In this document: positions 1-12,573 of the stretch, piece by piece
Position numbering within the stretch: the first letter of the stretch is position 1
How the letters are laid out: the number at the start of each line of letters is the position of its first letter
Assembly (NCBI GenBank): GCA_945643635.1
Contig: CALZFC010000006.1
Span: forward strand, 4,842,001 to 4,906,000
DNA: 64,000 nucleotides
Direction of reading: 5' to 3'
Source: Allodiplogaster sudhausi
Taxonomy: Eukaryota > Nematoda > Chromadorea > Rhabditida > Diplogasteridae
Notes under the pieces: generated by a model
Told to the model about the DNA's origin: nothing
What the model saw: the letters and a program-made list of their open reading frames with translations, nothing else
Databases searched by the model: none
Program-made: the position numbers and the translations under genes

Positions 1-1280
1 CTCGAACGTTTTTTTATGTTTATATAGTAAAAAATCATGTGACGGCAGTTTTTCATTCATTACGTTGGGATATAAGACTCAGGTTTGATGAAAATCTTGC
101 TAGGTTCTCCAGTAATTGTTCCACAAATTTTTCATACTAAATCCAAATTTAAATTAAGCTATGTTTTTTTTTTAAATAAGAATTAATGATTTTTCTTTAA
201 AGCAACTGCCACGCTATTCGTGGGCGCACCAATTCTACGGATTTGGCCACTAAAAGGACGCTTTTATTTGAAAAGAAAATGCGCTTTGTAAAGCTCCTTG
301 TCATAGCCAAGCGCGTTCTTTTTTGGTCTGAAAATGCTTAGGAGAAGTTTTTTTCGTTACGTTATTTTTACATGGCGCTTTTACATTCACTGCTTTGGCA
401 TAAAAGACTAAGGTGGGACAAAGACCATTGATACTAGCTAATAGTTCATGATTAATTGTTTAAAATCCTACTCGTTGTTTTCTTCTACAAGTTACTCTAT
501 AATTATTTTTTTTATTGATGCTCCGTTAATTTGTTTATTTTTGAATTATAATGTTTATTATTATTATTTTTTGTTTAAAACGATGGTAAAAGGCGAGACA
601 GCAGCTATGTAATACTGCGGTGTGAGCCAGCTTAGAAAGGAGAGACGGAAGAGAGAGAGAGAGAGAAATAACGTTTATTAGAATAATGTCAAGAAACAAG
701 TTACAAATTACTCACAAAAGTGATGGAAGTTCAAAAAGCATTTTATATGAAAAACATTACCGTCTGCGAAAATGCATAATATTCATAGAAATTGTGTGCG
801 TGTCTGGAGTATATGAGACTTTCATTCCCAGTCACGAAATGAGCACAGGCAGCCTCTTTACACGAACAATCGCTTCATTGTTTCCGCATTTATTTTTACT
901 ACAACTGTTTCTTCAAATGCCCCCGACCATAGTTACAGAGATGTTGTTGCGTGATTTAAAATGCATCACTTTGCGGAATGCTGCCTTCAAGCTAATCTTT
1001 TAAGGTTTTTGCATGCACTTTATTTTATCAATTGCACCAAGATGGTTCATGTGATAACATTATTTATTGCGTGTTAGTCACAAGACCATGTTGTTGTTAA
1101 AGCGGTGTTCCAACTTGAGTCGTGTAACTTGAATGCTATAGCTTTCGTTCAGGAGGACAATTCCAAGTGAAAAATTCAACGCTTTGATTGAGATGGACAA
1201 CTCCGAGGTCTGCATCATCATTGCGCGCTATTTGCTCGAACTTTCCGTTCTAACCACAGCCATTTCCGTGCTGATCCTCT

Positions 1281-1425
1281 ACACGATCACCTTGTTTCGC
1301 CTTCAAAAGTTGCATAACAACTGCAAGTACGCATGTAATAGCTGTCTTTTCATATTCACGATTGTATTATTATAATTATTTTTATTATAATTAATATTAA
1401 TTTATTATTTTGTAGGATAAGACTT
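1281..1425 (+). repeat. Partial exon-1/intron duplication, copy 1 (copy 2 at 1786-1922)
   Basis: The stretch from ACACGATCACCTTG through the exon-1 donor, the AT-rich intron and a TTTTGTAGG acceptor recurs about 505 bp downstream at 1786-1922 with few differences. The second copy leads directly into the TM2 exon. The gene therefore has two donors (near 1327 and 1832) and two acceptors around a truncated spare exon fragment. Confidence 0.8.
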
Positions 1426-3140
1426 ATTGTTAGGTCCGTTTAAATACTTGTTTTGTTAATCGCCATCAATTTATTTCGATACTTTTACCAATCTCTCGAT
1501 TAATTTTTTTTGTCCAGCAGCAAAAAAATTAAACGTTTAATTGATGCTCTGTTTATTCTTTTTTCTCTCTTTTCAACAAGTATTAATTTTAAAAATATGT
1601 TAAAATTAAATAAAGAAAAAGTGACTCCCGCAGCACCCCTCTTCAGTACAGCGCCAATTGAATACGCGTTCTAAGGAGCGCAGACAATTCTGTTGCTCCA
1701 TTGGAAGAAATAAATTAAAAGAGAAGTCATAAAAAATCGAGAAAAAAATTTTCCGGTGGTTTTCAATGGCCTTTACTGCTTATTTACACGCTCACGTTGT
1801 TTCGCCTTCAAAAGTTGCATAATAACTGCAAGTATGCATACAACAGCTGCCTTTTCCCATTCACGATTGTATTATTATAATTATTTTTATTATAATTAAT
1901 ATTAATATATATTTTTGTAGGCATATCTTATCACTCTGGCTGATCTCTTACTACATTATAATTGGCTCGCACGTTTCGTACTTCGCCTATCGACTCATGA
2001 ACCGCATTTACATTCCGAAGGGCTGGCTCGAGCCACGTTAGAAACTCTTCTAAATGTGTACTTTAAAGTCAACCTTAAAGCACACAACTTTCTGCTTTTA
2101 TTTTCCACAGAAAAATTAAGATATCGAGAGAAGCGATGATACAAATTAGGTTTATAACTCACAAAAGAGAAACTCTTTAATAATGAAATAAAATAAAATA
2201 AAAAGACATTTTAATGCGCAAAACCTGCACAATTTGTTACAACTTTCCTGTTTAAAAAAAAAAAAAAAAAAAAAAAAAACAAAAAAAAAACAATAGATTT
2301 TAGTTTGGCAGAAAAAATAAAATCGATGTTGTCTCTATGGTTGTTAGTTACACATTCCTATTTGCTTTGCCTTACACAGCTGGCCAAGTCTACGTCTATT
2401 GCGTGCACGAATTTGGCTACGCGCTCTCTTCGTGGGCCGAGTTTCTGCTGATGATCGAGCGATTTGTCGCTTGCCGTCGACTCGGCCGATACGGCGATGC
2501 GAAAGCGACAATTTCTTTCGCAACCGCCCTTGTGGTATTCTTCTTTTTGTTGCTTGCTGCAATTTTTATTAACAAATCATTCTGTTTTAAATTTGCGTTT
2601 TATCTTCTTTTTTTGTTAATTAACATGCAAAAATTCCTTCTTATTCTCTATTTTTTTGAATGACTTTTCTCATAAATACGATGCGACGAATGCTTCAGAT
2701 TATTCCGAGTGCAATGTTCTCCTACTTTCTTCACATTCGTTAGTGTTGATTAGTTTTCTTTGTTTTTCTTTTCTTACCAAAAGGATGTTTTCCACTTCGT
2801 CAGAGTGCGAATGCGTAACTTCATCTTTGTTCAGGGCCCTATTCTTGCCATGCGCCCTATTCGCGAACTCTTTCGATCTCTCGATGATTGGGGTTTTATT
2901 TATTTATTATATATATATGCATTTAATTAAAGGATTGTAACACACCTTTCAGATGAACCTCGTTATACAGCGGCTAAGTCGGAAACGCCAAATTATTCTC
3001 TGTTTGTCATCCAAGTTTCAAGTCAGTAGGATATCTCTTTTTATTTGCTTATTGTGCCAATGTGATAATGATATGAACGGGGATCTACATGTCATATGAA
3101 ATTGAGATAATTCGTAGAAATGGCCGCCTAATATATCTGT

Positions 3141-3495
3141 TACCGTTTTTCCTCGATTAGTGCCCCTCCCTCTATTAGAACCCCCCTCCCCTTCAATAGT
3201 GCCCCCCTCCTAATTGTCTAATAGAGAAATACCTGGAATCTATATTTGAGGTATGGGATACTCTTCAAAATGAACTGATTGCAAAACGGATATTCCAGTG
3301 ATAATTCCATTGAAGTAGAGCTTCTTCGTTTTTGAGAATAAAATGTTGTTATCAAACTTTTAGTCAATCACATTGAAAAATAGTACCCCTCCCTCTAGTA
3401 GAACAGCCCTCCCCCACTCTAATAGTGCCCTCTTTCGCAGGGGTATTAAAAAATACTACTCCCGGGGGCACTAATAAGGCACCACGATAAATACA
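3141..3495. mobile_element. MITE-like element with pyrimidine-rich arms
   Basis: It sits in the intron before the TM6 exon of the chemoreceptor. It starts near TTACCGTTTTTCCTCGATTAG and ends near CACTAATAAGGCACCACG. The end, reverse-complemented, again gives ...CCTTATTAGTGCCCC, so the termini form an imperfect inverted repeat. Inside, TAGTGCCCCTCCCTCTATTAG-like lines recur three or four times. Non-autonomous DNA element is an inference; I see no transposase and no clear target duplication. Confidence 0.45.
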
Positions 3496-4929
3496 ATGTC
3501 TTTATCCGGTTGTTTCAAGGCATTTTTAATGAGTGGTTGAGCGATCCAAGATGGGAGGGATTTCGACGACTCCTCGCCTGCCCGAATCAAACAATGATTT
3601 CAGCTGAACGAAGTCTTCGAGCTCTCAGGCGCCCTTCTTCCCGTTACCATTCTTAGCATGGCCATGAAATGCGCTTCTTCTCTTTGCCCGTACGCTTACA
3701 ATTTGTGGTCGGTGCCGTTCTTCACGACGCTGCAGTGCTTCTACTGCGTCAGTCTTGGATTATTTCGTCCTTTAAAGGAGCCGTTCACTGAATAATTAAT
3801 AATTAATTTTATGAGCGTGGATCTCTCGCATTTATCTAAATCTAATTACCGAAAATTTGAACCATTTAAAGGAGGTCCAAGGCGAATAAATAGTGTATTG
3901 TTTTTTCGCATTATTTAGTCAGGTTGAGCTAGAAACTTCGATTACAAGTGCTCCGAAGTCACAAAAAACCCTCTGCCCTAAGGAAATTAGCAGTATTCTA
4001 TACTTTGAATTAGCGAATGTTTTATATTCCCGCCATTTTCAAAAAAATTTGGCAGGGCTACGCCGTGGCCGACGGGGCCAGTCGAATCCTACACTTAAAA
4101 TTTATATATATGGGGCGCGCAACCAACATTGGCCGGGTTTTGCTTAACACGTCGACTTGTTTGGCAGTTGACCAAAGCACAAATTTCTGTGGAGAGAGGC
4201 AAGGGGCAGCAGCACCATTTTGTGGATTCTTCACACCGTACTTTTTACCAATCTGTCAGGGACTTCGTGGTAGGCGTTTTTCCCTTATGACCTCCTTTAA
4301 TTCACTTTTTCCCACTTTACATGCCCGCAAAATAGATCTCGAATTTTATTTCTACGCACTCGCCTATTTCACACTCTCTATGTACATATAAGCAGAAGAA
4401 GGGCCAAATATTTTTGGCGAGCATTCAAAATGTATCTAATGTACTTCTGTAGAATCATTCTATCGATACTTGACTCCTTTAATTTTGCTTACTATTAGAT
4501 TAACACAATTCTTCTCTTTCAACAATGCCAAAACCAATGTAATGTCGTAGTCTGTGTCGCAGCTTATAGCAGACATAAACAAAGAATCCAACACGAACCA
4601 TGAATTCACATTGACTTTGGTTCGTTAAACTCAACAATCTCATTTTCACCAACAGTAAAGTGGTTGTTGATTTATTCTGGTGAACCTTATTGAAAAATTG
4701 AATATTATACTTAAGTACATACGTGTTTCTGGAAAAAAACCCTTATTGTTAGCAGTTTATTGCTTAATAGTGGAGGGATCTTATAGACGCAATACACAGG
4801 CTGGAGCACATGCGCCCCGTGAACAAATGTATATGTACAAGATGTTGCCAAGGAAACCGCCGGGGCCTGCTGCAAGAAATTACATACAAGTGAAAGGCAA
4901 AAGATCTTTTAGAGTGGTTATATATTTGA

Positions 4930-4936
<7 letters not shown>

Positions 4937-4976
<40 letters not shown>

Positions 4977-4990
4977 AATATATATACATA
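4937..4990. repeat. (TA)n microsatellite
   Basis: Almost pure alternating TA within the last intron of the chemoreceptor. Similar TA runs occur at 31384-31416 and 49776-49820; the last marks the junction of two duplicated units. Confidence 0.9.
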
Positions 4991-5279
4991 TATTAATAAT
5001 ATTATAAAAAAAAATATATATATATTTATTTAAATCTAATTAGTTCCTTTCTGCCAGATGAACACTCTCAACTGCACTCTTTGACTGCTTCTTGTAATGC
5101 GTCGCTACCGGCTAATGCGTGAGAAGGCCGCCTCTCTAATCCCTTGCCTCTGCTACCGTAACCAGAACATCGCGACGAGACCCGAGGTCATGAGTCACGA
5201 GCAAAAGGCCAACATTTACTTTGAACGCTTGAAGTCGTCATGGGAGTAAGCTGTTGAAAAGCAAGAATATATGAATAGT

Positions 5280-7800
5280 ATGTAACATTGACCCTGTGAG
5301 GCGATGAGGAGAGAGAGAGAGAGACAGAGAGAGACAGAGAGAGTGAGAGAGAGAGGGAGAGATGCAGAGAAAGAAATAAAGTAGAGAGGGAGAAGGACTG
5401 AGAGGAGTGAGAGAGAGAGAGAGAGAGAGAGATATAATGTTACTCACTGTATCCTCCTCGGTTAACATAAGTGGGTGGCCCATCACCGCGATCTGGCAAT
5501 AATTCGTATGAACATTGCATGAATTAATATTCTTTCTAATAAAATCTGACGAGGTTAGCATCGAAACTTTTCGGAGAATATAAGAAAACAGCTAAAATTC
5601 CATGAAAAATGGGTGCCCAAGCAGAAAGGGGCGGAGCCAACGCGGCTGCGCTGTGATTGTTTGATATGTCAAACAATGTTTTTTGTGTGCTGCAGAGACC
5701 AAAAATGTCCCAACACTGGAGGACCTTGAGGACACCACCGGTATCCTTTTGTGCATTTTAGGCAATGTAAAAATTTTACAAGAGTTATTCTAGCTCGCCT
5801 TTCCATTGTTGAGCCTGTGCTCGAGTACTCGATAATTTATCCCAATTTCAGTTTTCGGTTGGTCTCCCACACTCTCTCATTCTTTCTCTCCATCTCTCTC
5901 TCTCCCTCTCACCTTATCTCTCCCTTTCCTTTTTTCTCTATCTCTCTCTCTCTATCTCTCTCTCTCTTCCTCTCTGTCTCTCTGTCGTTTTATCTCCGTC
6001 TCTCTCTCTCTCTCTCTCTCGCTCGCTCTCCCTCTCCTCTCTATCGCTCTCTCTCTCTCTCTCCGTCTCTCTTCGCTCACTTTAACCCTGCCATAGCCCA
6101 CATGTCTCTGTTGTTGTGCCTGAGATTGGTCGATCTTAGATCATTGGCGTCTCATTGACCTTCTCTCTCCTCTTTAGTACAGCTCCAATTGTTTGTTCCA
6201 AAGTGTCCAGGCACTTCCGTTTGGCTATTTTACGAGTTTCTGATCGGAGAACGGACACACGTCTAGAACGGGTGTTGTGCATTCTTTTTGGTGTATGCCA
6301 TTTTAAACACACGAATTACAGCCAGTTATTCATCCATAAATAGAGATGAAATCGTCTTCACTCCGCCCACTTTCACCCTGCTCTGCTCTAAAATGTAAAA
6401 AGTATATGAAATTTCTAATGTGTTTTTTTTGTCAAATCATTATGGACGAGGCAGATGCTAACTGTTGACCGGCACAATACGACTATTAAGAAAGAGGTAA
6501 GAATCGATGAGAGTACAAAGAGTAGAATTGACTGTGACGATTTGTCTACGAAAACAGAAAATATTGTGAACAATATAGCAGCCGTTTGTGTCATGCTGCA
6601 GAGGCCAAGAAAGGACCGAATACAAGAGGACATTGAAGACAAATATGAATCTAGCATCATTCATTCATAAACAGTTTAACTGCTGGTAAACAAGAGAGGG
6701 TGGGGTTGCTTCGAAAGAGGAGAGAAAGGAAGAAAGGAAGAGAGAGAGGCAGAGAGAAAGAAGGAATGAGAGAGAGAGAGAAGTGCCTGCACTGGGAGAG
6801 AGAGTGACAACTACAAAAAATAGCAAGAGAGTAATTCTGATTGGGAGTAAAAAAGGGGACTTGCGAGGCGAGTTCAAAAGAAACCAAAAATGTTACTTGG
6901 CAACATATCAAAATCTGACAACATGTTTTCTTGCCGCCTTGCCAACTACTCTCGTTCCGCATCATTTGCAGTCCTCGTACTCACCTTTCATTTAAATTCA
7001 ATATTGAAACATCTTTTTCCAGTCTGTTTCTCTTCCCTTATACATCTTATTGAAATCCTACTAATAAGCAATTGTTGAAGTTGCATAAACAAAAAAAAAC
7101 ACACTTCCAGATTTACATGTATGTATTTTATTTTTCTCCCAAACTTTTTTTTAAAATTTTGTTTGAGGTGGAAATTCGAGTGACGGCACTTTTACATTCA
7201 TTCCGTTGACATATAAGTATCAGATTAGGAACAAATGGTCGATGGTCGCGAGAAGAAGATATTCTAGTTGTCCATAAAGCTGAAAGTTATACTTATCTTC
7301 CAGCTTCTTCCAGAATGAATACAATTTTTTTTTTTGAAATGGTACAAGGAGGCTCTCTTTATTTTACGACTTTTTTCTGCATGCAAAACAATTGTTTAAA
7401 GGAAAGGATTGGCTATAAGGGGGTTGGTGATAAGGGAAATAAATGTCGAAACGTAAAGATTAAAAATGAACTGATTGTTGCAATTGAGAATTGTTTACTT
7501 TCATATCTGCACTTTTTAAAAGATTTGGTTGGAAAGATGATCACGTGCACGTCACTTTTGACTGACAATGAGTAGTTCTAGAATCTGTGTGCCCGCATTT
7601 GCACGAGTTTCGTTAAACCGAAAGGAAAGAGAAGAAGATGGTTGTTCGATTTAATGGCCACAAAAGGAAAAGAGAAGAAATGAAACATTTTCTGCGAATT
7701 TTTGATCGGACACTTTTCTATTACAGCGTTGTGCATTCTTTTCGGTTTGTGCATTTTTATTCACGAACTGCAGCCGGTTTATCATTCATGAATAGTGTTG
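5280..7800. other. Non-genic stretch: GA/CT tracts and degenerate repeats
   Basis: GA tract 5300-5440 and CT tract 5870-6075. Two copies of a module (6272-6353 and 7729-7810) run from GTTGTGCATTCTTTT to AAATCGT. A 71-codon reading frame of ordinary composition (6455-6670, plus) has no start context, splice partner or family I recognise, so I leave it uncalled. Confidence 0.6.
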
Positions 7801-8003
7801 AAATCGTTCAATAATGGCAGCAATATTCTAGTAACTTATTAGGATGCCCATAAAATGCTTGCAAAAATTGCCGCTGATAACACTGGGCGCATGCATGGAG
7901 TCTGTGCTTTCTCGCAAGAAGCGAAATGAGGATTGGCGAGAGGAAAGAGACCCGAAGAGAAGAAGAATTGACTGAGTAGGGGAGTCGAAGAACGGAGTTG
8001 TTA

Positions 8004-8207
8004 TCAGCCACTGCTGGAGCTGCTCGAACTGCTGCTGTGGTGACGACGATATCCTTGTCCGTAGTAGCCACCCTGGCCACCTCCGTAGTAGCCGCCTTGG
8101 CCTCCGTAGTATCCGCCTCCTTGGTTGCCCCAGCCGTTGCCCCATTGGGCCGTGGTGGAGGTAGCGAGGAAGAGGAGGAAGACCATCAGGGCGAAGAGAC
8201 TCTTCAT
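8004..8207 (-). CDS. Secreted Gly-Tyr-rich peptide (cnc/nlp antimicrobial-peptide-like)
   Basis: Single-exon gene of 67 codons. Residues 1-20 (MKSLFALMVFLLFLATSTTA) form a typical signal peptide ending in TTA, followed by QWGNGWGNQGGG, several GGYYGGQ-type repeats, a basic RRHH and a run of nine serines before a final glycine. Short secreted peptides rich in GGY/YGG blocks are characteristic of the nematode caenacin and nlp-29-like groups, which act at the epidermis against fungi. I started at the methionine that opens the signal peptide rather than at the upstream in-frame TTG. A TATAAA lies about 70 bp upstream. The gene stands alone, with GA/CT tracts on both sides. Alternative: a cuticle or eggshell structural peptide. 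The serine tail is unusual for the antimicrobial group. Confidence 0.7.
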   Translation of the reverse strand: MKSLFALMVFLLFLATSTTAQWGNGWGNQGGGYYGGQGGYYGGGQGGYYGQGYRRHHSSSSSSSSSG

Positions 8208-8274
8208 TCTGTACAAGGGCAGAAGATGGCAATGGAAAGAAGAGCCGGCTGCCGAACTTGAGTTAGATCACGGC

Positions 8275-8280
8275 TTTATA
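8275..8280 (-). promoter_or_regulatory. TATA box of the GGY-peptide gene
   Basis: TATAAA on the minus strand, 68-73 bp upstream of the start codon at 8207, with no splice acceptor between. The position fits a short 5' untranslated leader. Confidence 0.55.
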
Positions 8281-8438
8281 AGGAGGCGAAGGCTGCTCTC
8301 GCTGAGTACGAAATAGAAACACTTCAAATAGCGGAACTGACGAATTCGCGTGACTTAATCAACAGAAACGTCTTCAATTCTATCATATATTTTTATCTAT
8401 CTCCGTTTTTATCTCGTCTCACTCTTAAGCTCATTCTC

Positions 8439-8492
<54 letters not shown>

Positions 8493-9734
8493 CTCTCTCC
8501 CTCTCTCTCTACCCCTTTACAATGCGTACCTCATATCTCCACTATTTCCTCATGCACTGTCAAAGAGTTCGATTTGCCTTCCACGAACAGCAAATGCGGC
8601 CTTGAATGAGTTGGTGAATGACATTGAGCGAGATATTTTGATAGCGGCTGCTCCTGATGAGAGTTCGTCACACCAAAGTTCTATTATATTCTAACTTCAA
8701 CAACAAGCGTGACTCGAATACTCTGACGAGTTCTGCGCGAGGGTGCAAGCACCCAAATCGAATTATCGCCGAATTCGCCGCTCTCGCATCTCATGATTTA
8801 TATATCTCGAAATATCTCTCTTTAGTGCTCTCCCTATGTTCACTTTCTCTTTCACTCGCAATCTTCTCTCTCTTTTTCTTGTTCTCTTTCTCTCTATATC
8901 TCTCTCTCACTCTCTCTTTCTTGCTCTGTTCTCAACGACTCCTGTTTCACTACCATTTCGACGCTCCTCTGCCTTATCGTTCGTACCGTGGAACGAAAAA
9001 AAGATACCCGATGATGTACCTAACATTGATTATCGGTCTTCAGTACAGCTCTAACTGTCTGTTCCAAAGGGTGCAGCGCATTTCTCTTTTATGAGTAAAC
9101 AATTATTGAATAAATATATTATATAGGATTAATACGAGAATTAACCCAGGTGGTTTTCTGTCGCCTTTACTGCTCATGTCAAAAATTATAGAATGTGAAA
9201 GCGATATGTACTTGTCTTCCGACGTAATTTCGTGTCAGTGCCATTTCTTCTTTCCATTGCGATGAGATCGAAATGTTCTCACCCGTAATAATTAGCATTC
9301 CTTTTATCTGAGCATTGAGATTGTTAATAAATAAATAAAAATTGGTGAGATTATGAAGATTTATGTTGACCGAGGACTTGCTTAGGACAAGCAAACGGAT
9401 AACAAAAAAATTTGTAAATATTTAAAGGGTTATTCTAGCTCGAGTTCATGAGCAGCGATAAAAATAACCAATAAATAATAAATAAGTGATCCATTGCTCT
9501 TTGGACCTGAATTCTCTTTTTCATGACTGCTAATCATTCAAAATACATTTTCATTATCGTTAACATTTTAACATTTTTTAAAACCTCTTATTCGCTGATG
9601 GTGCGCTCACCCCGAAAACTCGCAAGTTTCCCCGGTGGTTTTCTGTCGCCTTTACTGCCTATTGCTAAAGAAATAGGACGTGTCAGTGATGTTTCGTCCG
9701 GTTAAGTTGCAGTTTTCAGATGGTTTCCTTCATA

Positions 9735-9780
9735 CTTTCTCTCTCTCTCTCTCTCTTTCTCTCCCTCTCTCCTTCTCACC

Positions 9781-9833
<53 letters not shown>

Positions 9834-9895
9834 CCTCTCTCCTTCTCACCCTCTCTCTCTCTCTCTCACTCTCTCTCTCCCTCATTCTTCGCCCA
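9735..9895. repeat. (CT)n tract with duplicated flank
   Basis: CT-rich microsatellite. Its 3' flank (9890-10035: CGCCCACTTTCACCCTGCC... then ...CTAATTGTCTGTTCCA) repeats the flank of the CT tract at 5876-6075 (6060-6220). Tract plus flank were therefore copied together. A further CT run is at 8440-8510. Confidence 0.7.
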
Positions 9896-10039
9896 CTTTC
9901 ACCCTGCCGTATCCCACTTGTCTCTGGTGCTGTGCTGCAGAATGGTGGATATTAGATCGTGGACATGACGTTGACTCTCAATCCTCTGCCTGTGTGCTCT
10001 TCACCACAGCCCTAATTGTCTGTTCCACAGATCACAGAT

Positions 10040-12570
10040 CACGGACATTTCCACGCTCTTTTGTGACGAAAGCAGTTCGTGAATAAATGGCTACGATAAC
10101 GAAAGATATAAAAATTCTTCTGTCGTCTTTCATTTACCAAAGTAATGGAACATTACAGTTATCTGATTTATGGCTGGTACGTCGGTAACTTATTCTCGTT
10201 TCAACTCCATTCATCTTTTTCCACTGCGTTGTGAATCAAAAGTTTTCTGCTCTAAAGAACACCCGAAAACATCAGCGTTTTTTATCTTTATCAAATCCTT
10301 TTGATGAGTCATGCTAAAACGGAGCAATAAGTTTAGTGGTATTTTTATTTTTCTACTCAAAGTTTCTTTATTTTTGATGACTAGTAATGTGCCGGCACTT
10401 TTGTGTTCATTGCGTTGTCATATAAGATTCCAGTGTCTGGTACAATTGCTTTTTTCGTCGCACGATCTCTCCATTATTTTTTTCCTCAAGCCGCAAAATA
10501 ATTCAGCCTTAATTTAATGTTCTGTTAATTTATCTAATTTAGAAGAAGTTTTAATTATTTTACTTTTTTTAATTAAAAAAAATTGACTCCCGCTCATGGG
10601 CGCGGCAGCAAATTGCAAGTCGACCGTTTGTTCCAAAGAGCGCAGTCTGGAAATGATCGTGATTTGTTGTTGTTGCAGTTCAATATCTTTTTTTTCTACT
10701 ACGATGTTCTTCAAAATGTTCTGGTCAAAAGAGAACCCCCGAAAACATGAGCTTTTCTTCTCCCATTGACGAGACAGGCAAAGATGACTGGAGCAAAAAG
10801 AAAGAAATTAAAATTCGCCGGTGGATTTCTGCCGGCTTTACTGAACGATAGCGTTCGCATCATCTGATTCACGGCTGCCTACAATTGACAGATATTGACA
10901 GATTGGGATTTGGGACCCCAAATTTTTGGTTGAGGGCAGATTGATGCTAGTTGCAAGCACGTGTAGCAAGCCTTTAAATTTGGATGGATCAAGGAACCAT
11001 TAGTGAAAAAAAAATCCTCATTACATGCGCATATAGAATTTCACAAGGTAAGGTCAAAAGTTGATCTGTTTTACATACAGAAGAAACTGCATAAGAGCCA
11101 ACAGCAAGTCAATATGTATGTATACATTCATCTATGTATGTATACCTTGCTCATCTTGTACGCAATCGCTTGTTTCGGGGTCGAGCCGGAGTTGAAATAG
11201 AGCGAGCCGAAGAGTGAGCTGATGATGACGTTGCGAGCAGTAGGCCTTCAATCGAATTATAGGCGTGCCATGACAATGAGACGCCTTTATTTTTCACTGA
11301 TGGGACACCTTTATCTTTCATGGGACGCCTATTATTCGATGGGACGCCTGCGCTAGCAAATAGCCGCGAGCACAACCAGACGACTTTGCTACTTGTCGAA
11401 GAAGAGGAAGGAAGCACTGGCATCAAAATCAAGTGGAAATGATAATTGATGTTGAAGAAAAGCATTTCGGTATTTGATTATTTCGACTCGAAGTCTCTCT
11501 TTATTTTTTTTTTAGTGAAAACTCATGTGACGGCACTTTTACATGCATTGCGGTGGCATATAAGACATCGGTATGGCAATATGCTTGATTTCACTGTGAT
11601 GGTGTTTGGAAATTCACTTATTTTATACCGCAAAATTTTTTACATGCCTGCATTCTGTAAGATACTTAAGAATAAATTATTTTCTTAAACCTTTATTTAT
11701 CGTATTTTTGCATTCATTTTTAAAACCGTTGTACAACGGGAAAACAATGATGACAAGTTACGTTGATGCTGAGCACAGAAACGCAAAAACACGCAGAAGA
11801 AATCGCAAGCTGACTGGCCGTTTCTCGCAGTTGCGGAGCTTTTCATTCATTCTCAATTACGACTACGTGAGTCAGAGCGAGACCGAAAAGGAGAACCAAA
11901 AATGATCTTCAGATCAAAACAATTATAGGAACTATAGAGAATCGGGCAAGAAATATTTCGAGAAAAAAAAAGAGAGAGTTAGGCATATGGAAACTTTACA
12001 TACCATAAAAAAATTTTAAAGAATAAAAGCGTGAAAGAATGCAAGCAGATGAGCAAAACACGAAATAAAAAGGAATGACAAATTAAAATACAAAAGAAAA
12101 AGAAACCTTGTACAGTTGGAGATGGAATGGCACAAAAATGGAGGAAAGCATTGATAAAAATGGCAAGAATTCTTTTAGCTGAACATTAATTTTCTGTTAT
12201 TTTTGGCAAGAAAATAATCAATAAATACGCGATAAAAAAATTGCGTTAGTAGAAAATGAGATGCACATGGTTTTAAGCGTAAAAACATTGAGAAAGAGGA
12301 ACCGGCAAGCTTTGGGGAAACTGATGATGGCAAAGTGGAAGAATGATTATGTTCTTACGGAAAACAGTCAGCAAGCATCGTCTAATCTATAATAGTCCAA
12401 TTTAAACAACTCGAAAAAAATACTTTAGAATTTGAAAATGTACTACTTCTTAGCTTTAATGATTTTTTTTGTAGTATAAATCTGAATAAATCATCAAGTT
12501 GGGATGATTTTCGATAGATTAGTGGATATAAGAGGGAAACATAGCACGAATAAACAAGCAGAGAAAAATA
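10040..12570. other. Intergenic, AT-rich with repeat modules
   Basis: It contains repeat-family modules and a small cluster of near-repeated lines around 11270-11345 (GGGACGCCT / GGGACACCT units). I see no exon set that can be joined. Confidence 0.5.
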
Positions 12571-12573
12571 GAG

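Larger units (their letters stand above)
1193..5249 (+). pseudogene. SRE-like (Sra superfamily) serpentine chemoreceptor, probably inactivated
   Basis: Exons I can join in phase: 1193-1326 (TM1), 1921-2036 (TM2), 2380-2534 (TM3, contains FLLMIERFVACRRLGRYG), 2699-2738 (TM4, IIPSAMFSYFLHI), 2953-3021 (MNLVIQRLSRKRQ loop), 3604-3747 (FQLNEVFELSGALLPV, TM6) and 5058-5249 (tail ending YFERLKSSWE). The FQ..E pattern after a basic loop and the YF..L..SW tail resemble nematode SRE receptors, which act as odorant receptors in sensory cilia. Two defects argue for a pseudogene. TGA at 5082-5084 lies in frame inside TM7, just before LLLVMRRYR. The TM5 stretch near 2835-2893 (ALFLPCALFANSF) is not phase-compatible with the TM4 exon unless a 20-nt intron is assumed. 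Exon 1 and its intron are also duplicated just downstream. Family call is from motifs only; a sequencing error could mimic either lesion. Confidence 0.6.
20..11570 (+). repeat. Dispersed composite repeat family, all copies in one orientation
   Basis: Module 1 (GTGACGGCACTTTTACATTC then CATATAAGA) occurs near 40, 360, 7180, 10388 and 11523. Module 2 (CAGTACAGC.CCAATTGTCTG then TTCCAAAG) occurs near 1640, 6175, 9045, 10005 and, degenerate, 10615. Module 3 (CCGGTGGTTTTCTGTCGCC then TTTACTG) occurs near 1752, 9149, 9631 and 10819. All are on the plus strand and modules recur in partly conserved order, so this looks like a longer decayed element. No coding part is recognisable. Confidence 0.65.

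Noticed and set aside
11151..11465. 104-codon minus-strand frame
   Set aside because: It crosses near-repeated GGGACGCCT lines, has no splice or promoter support and no recognisable protein features.
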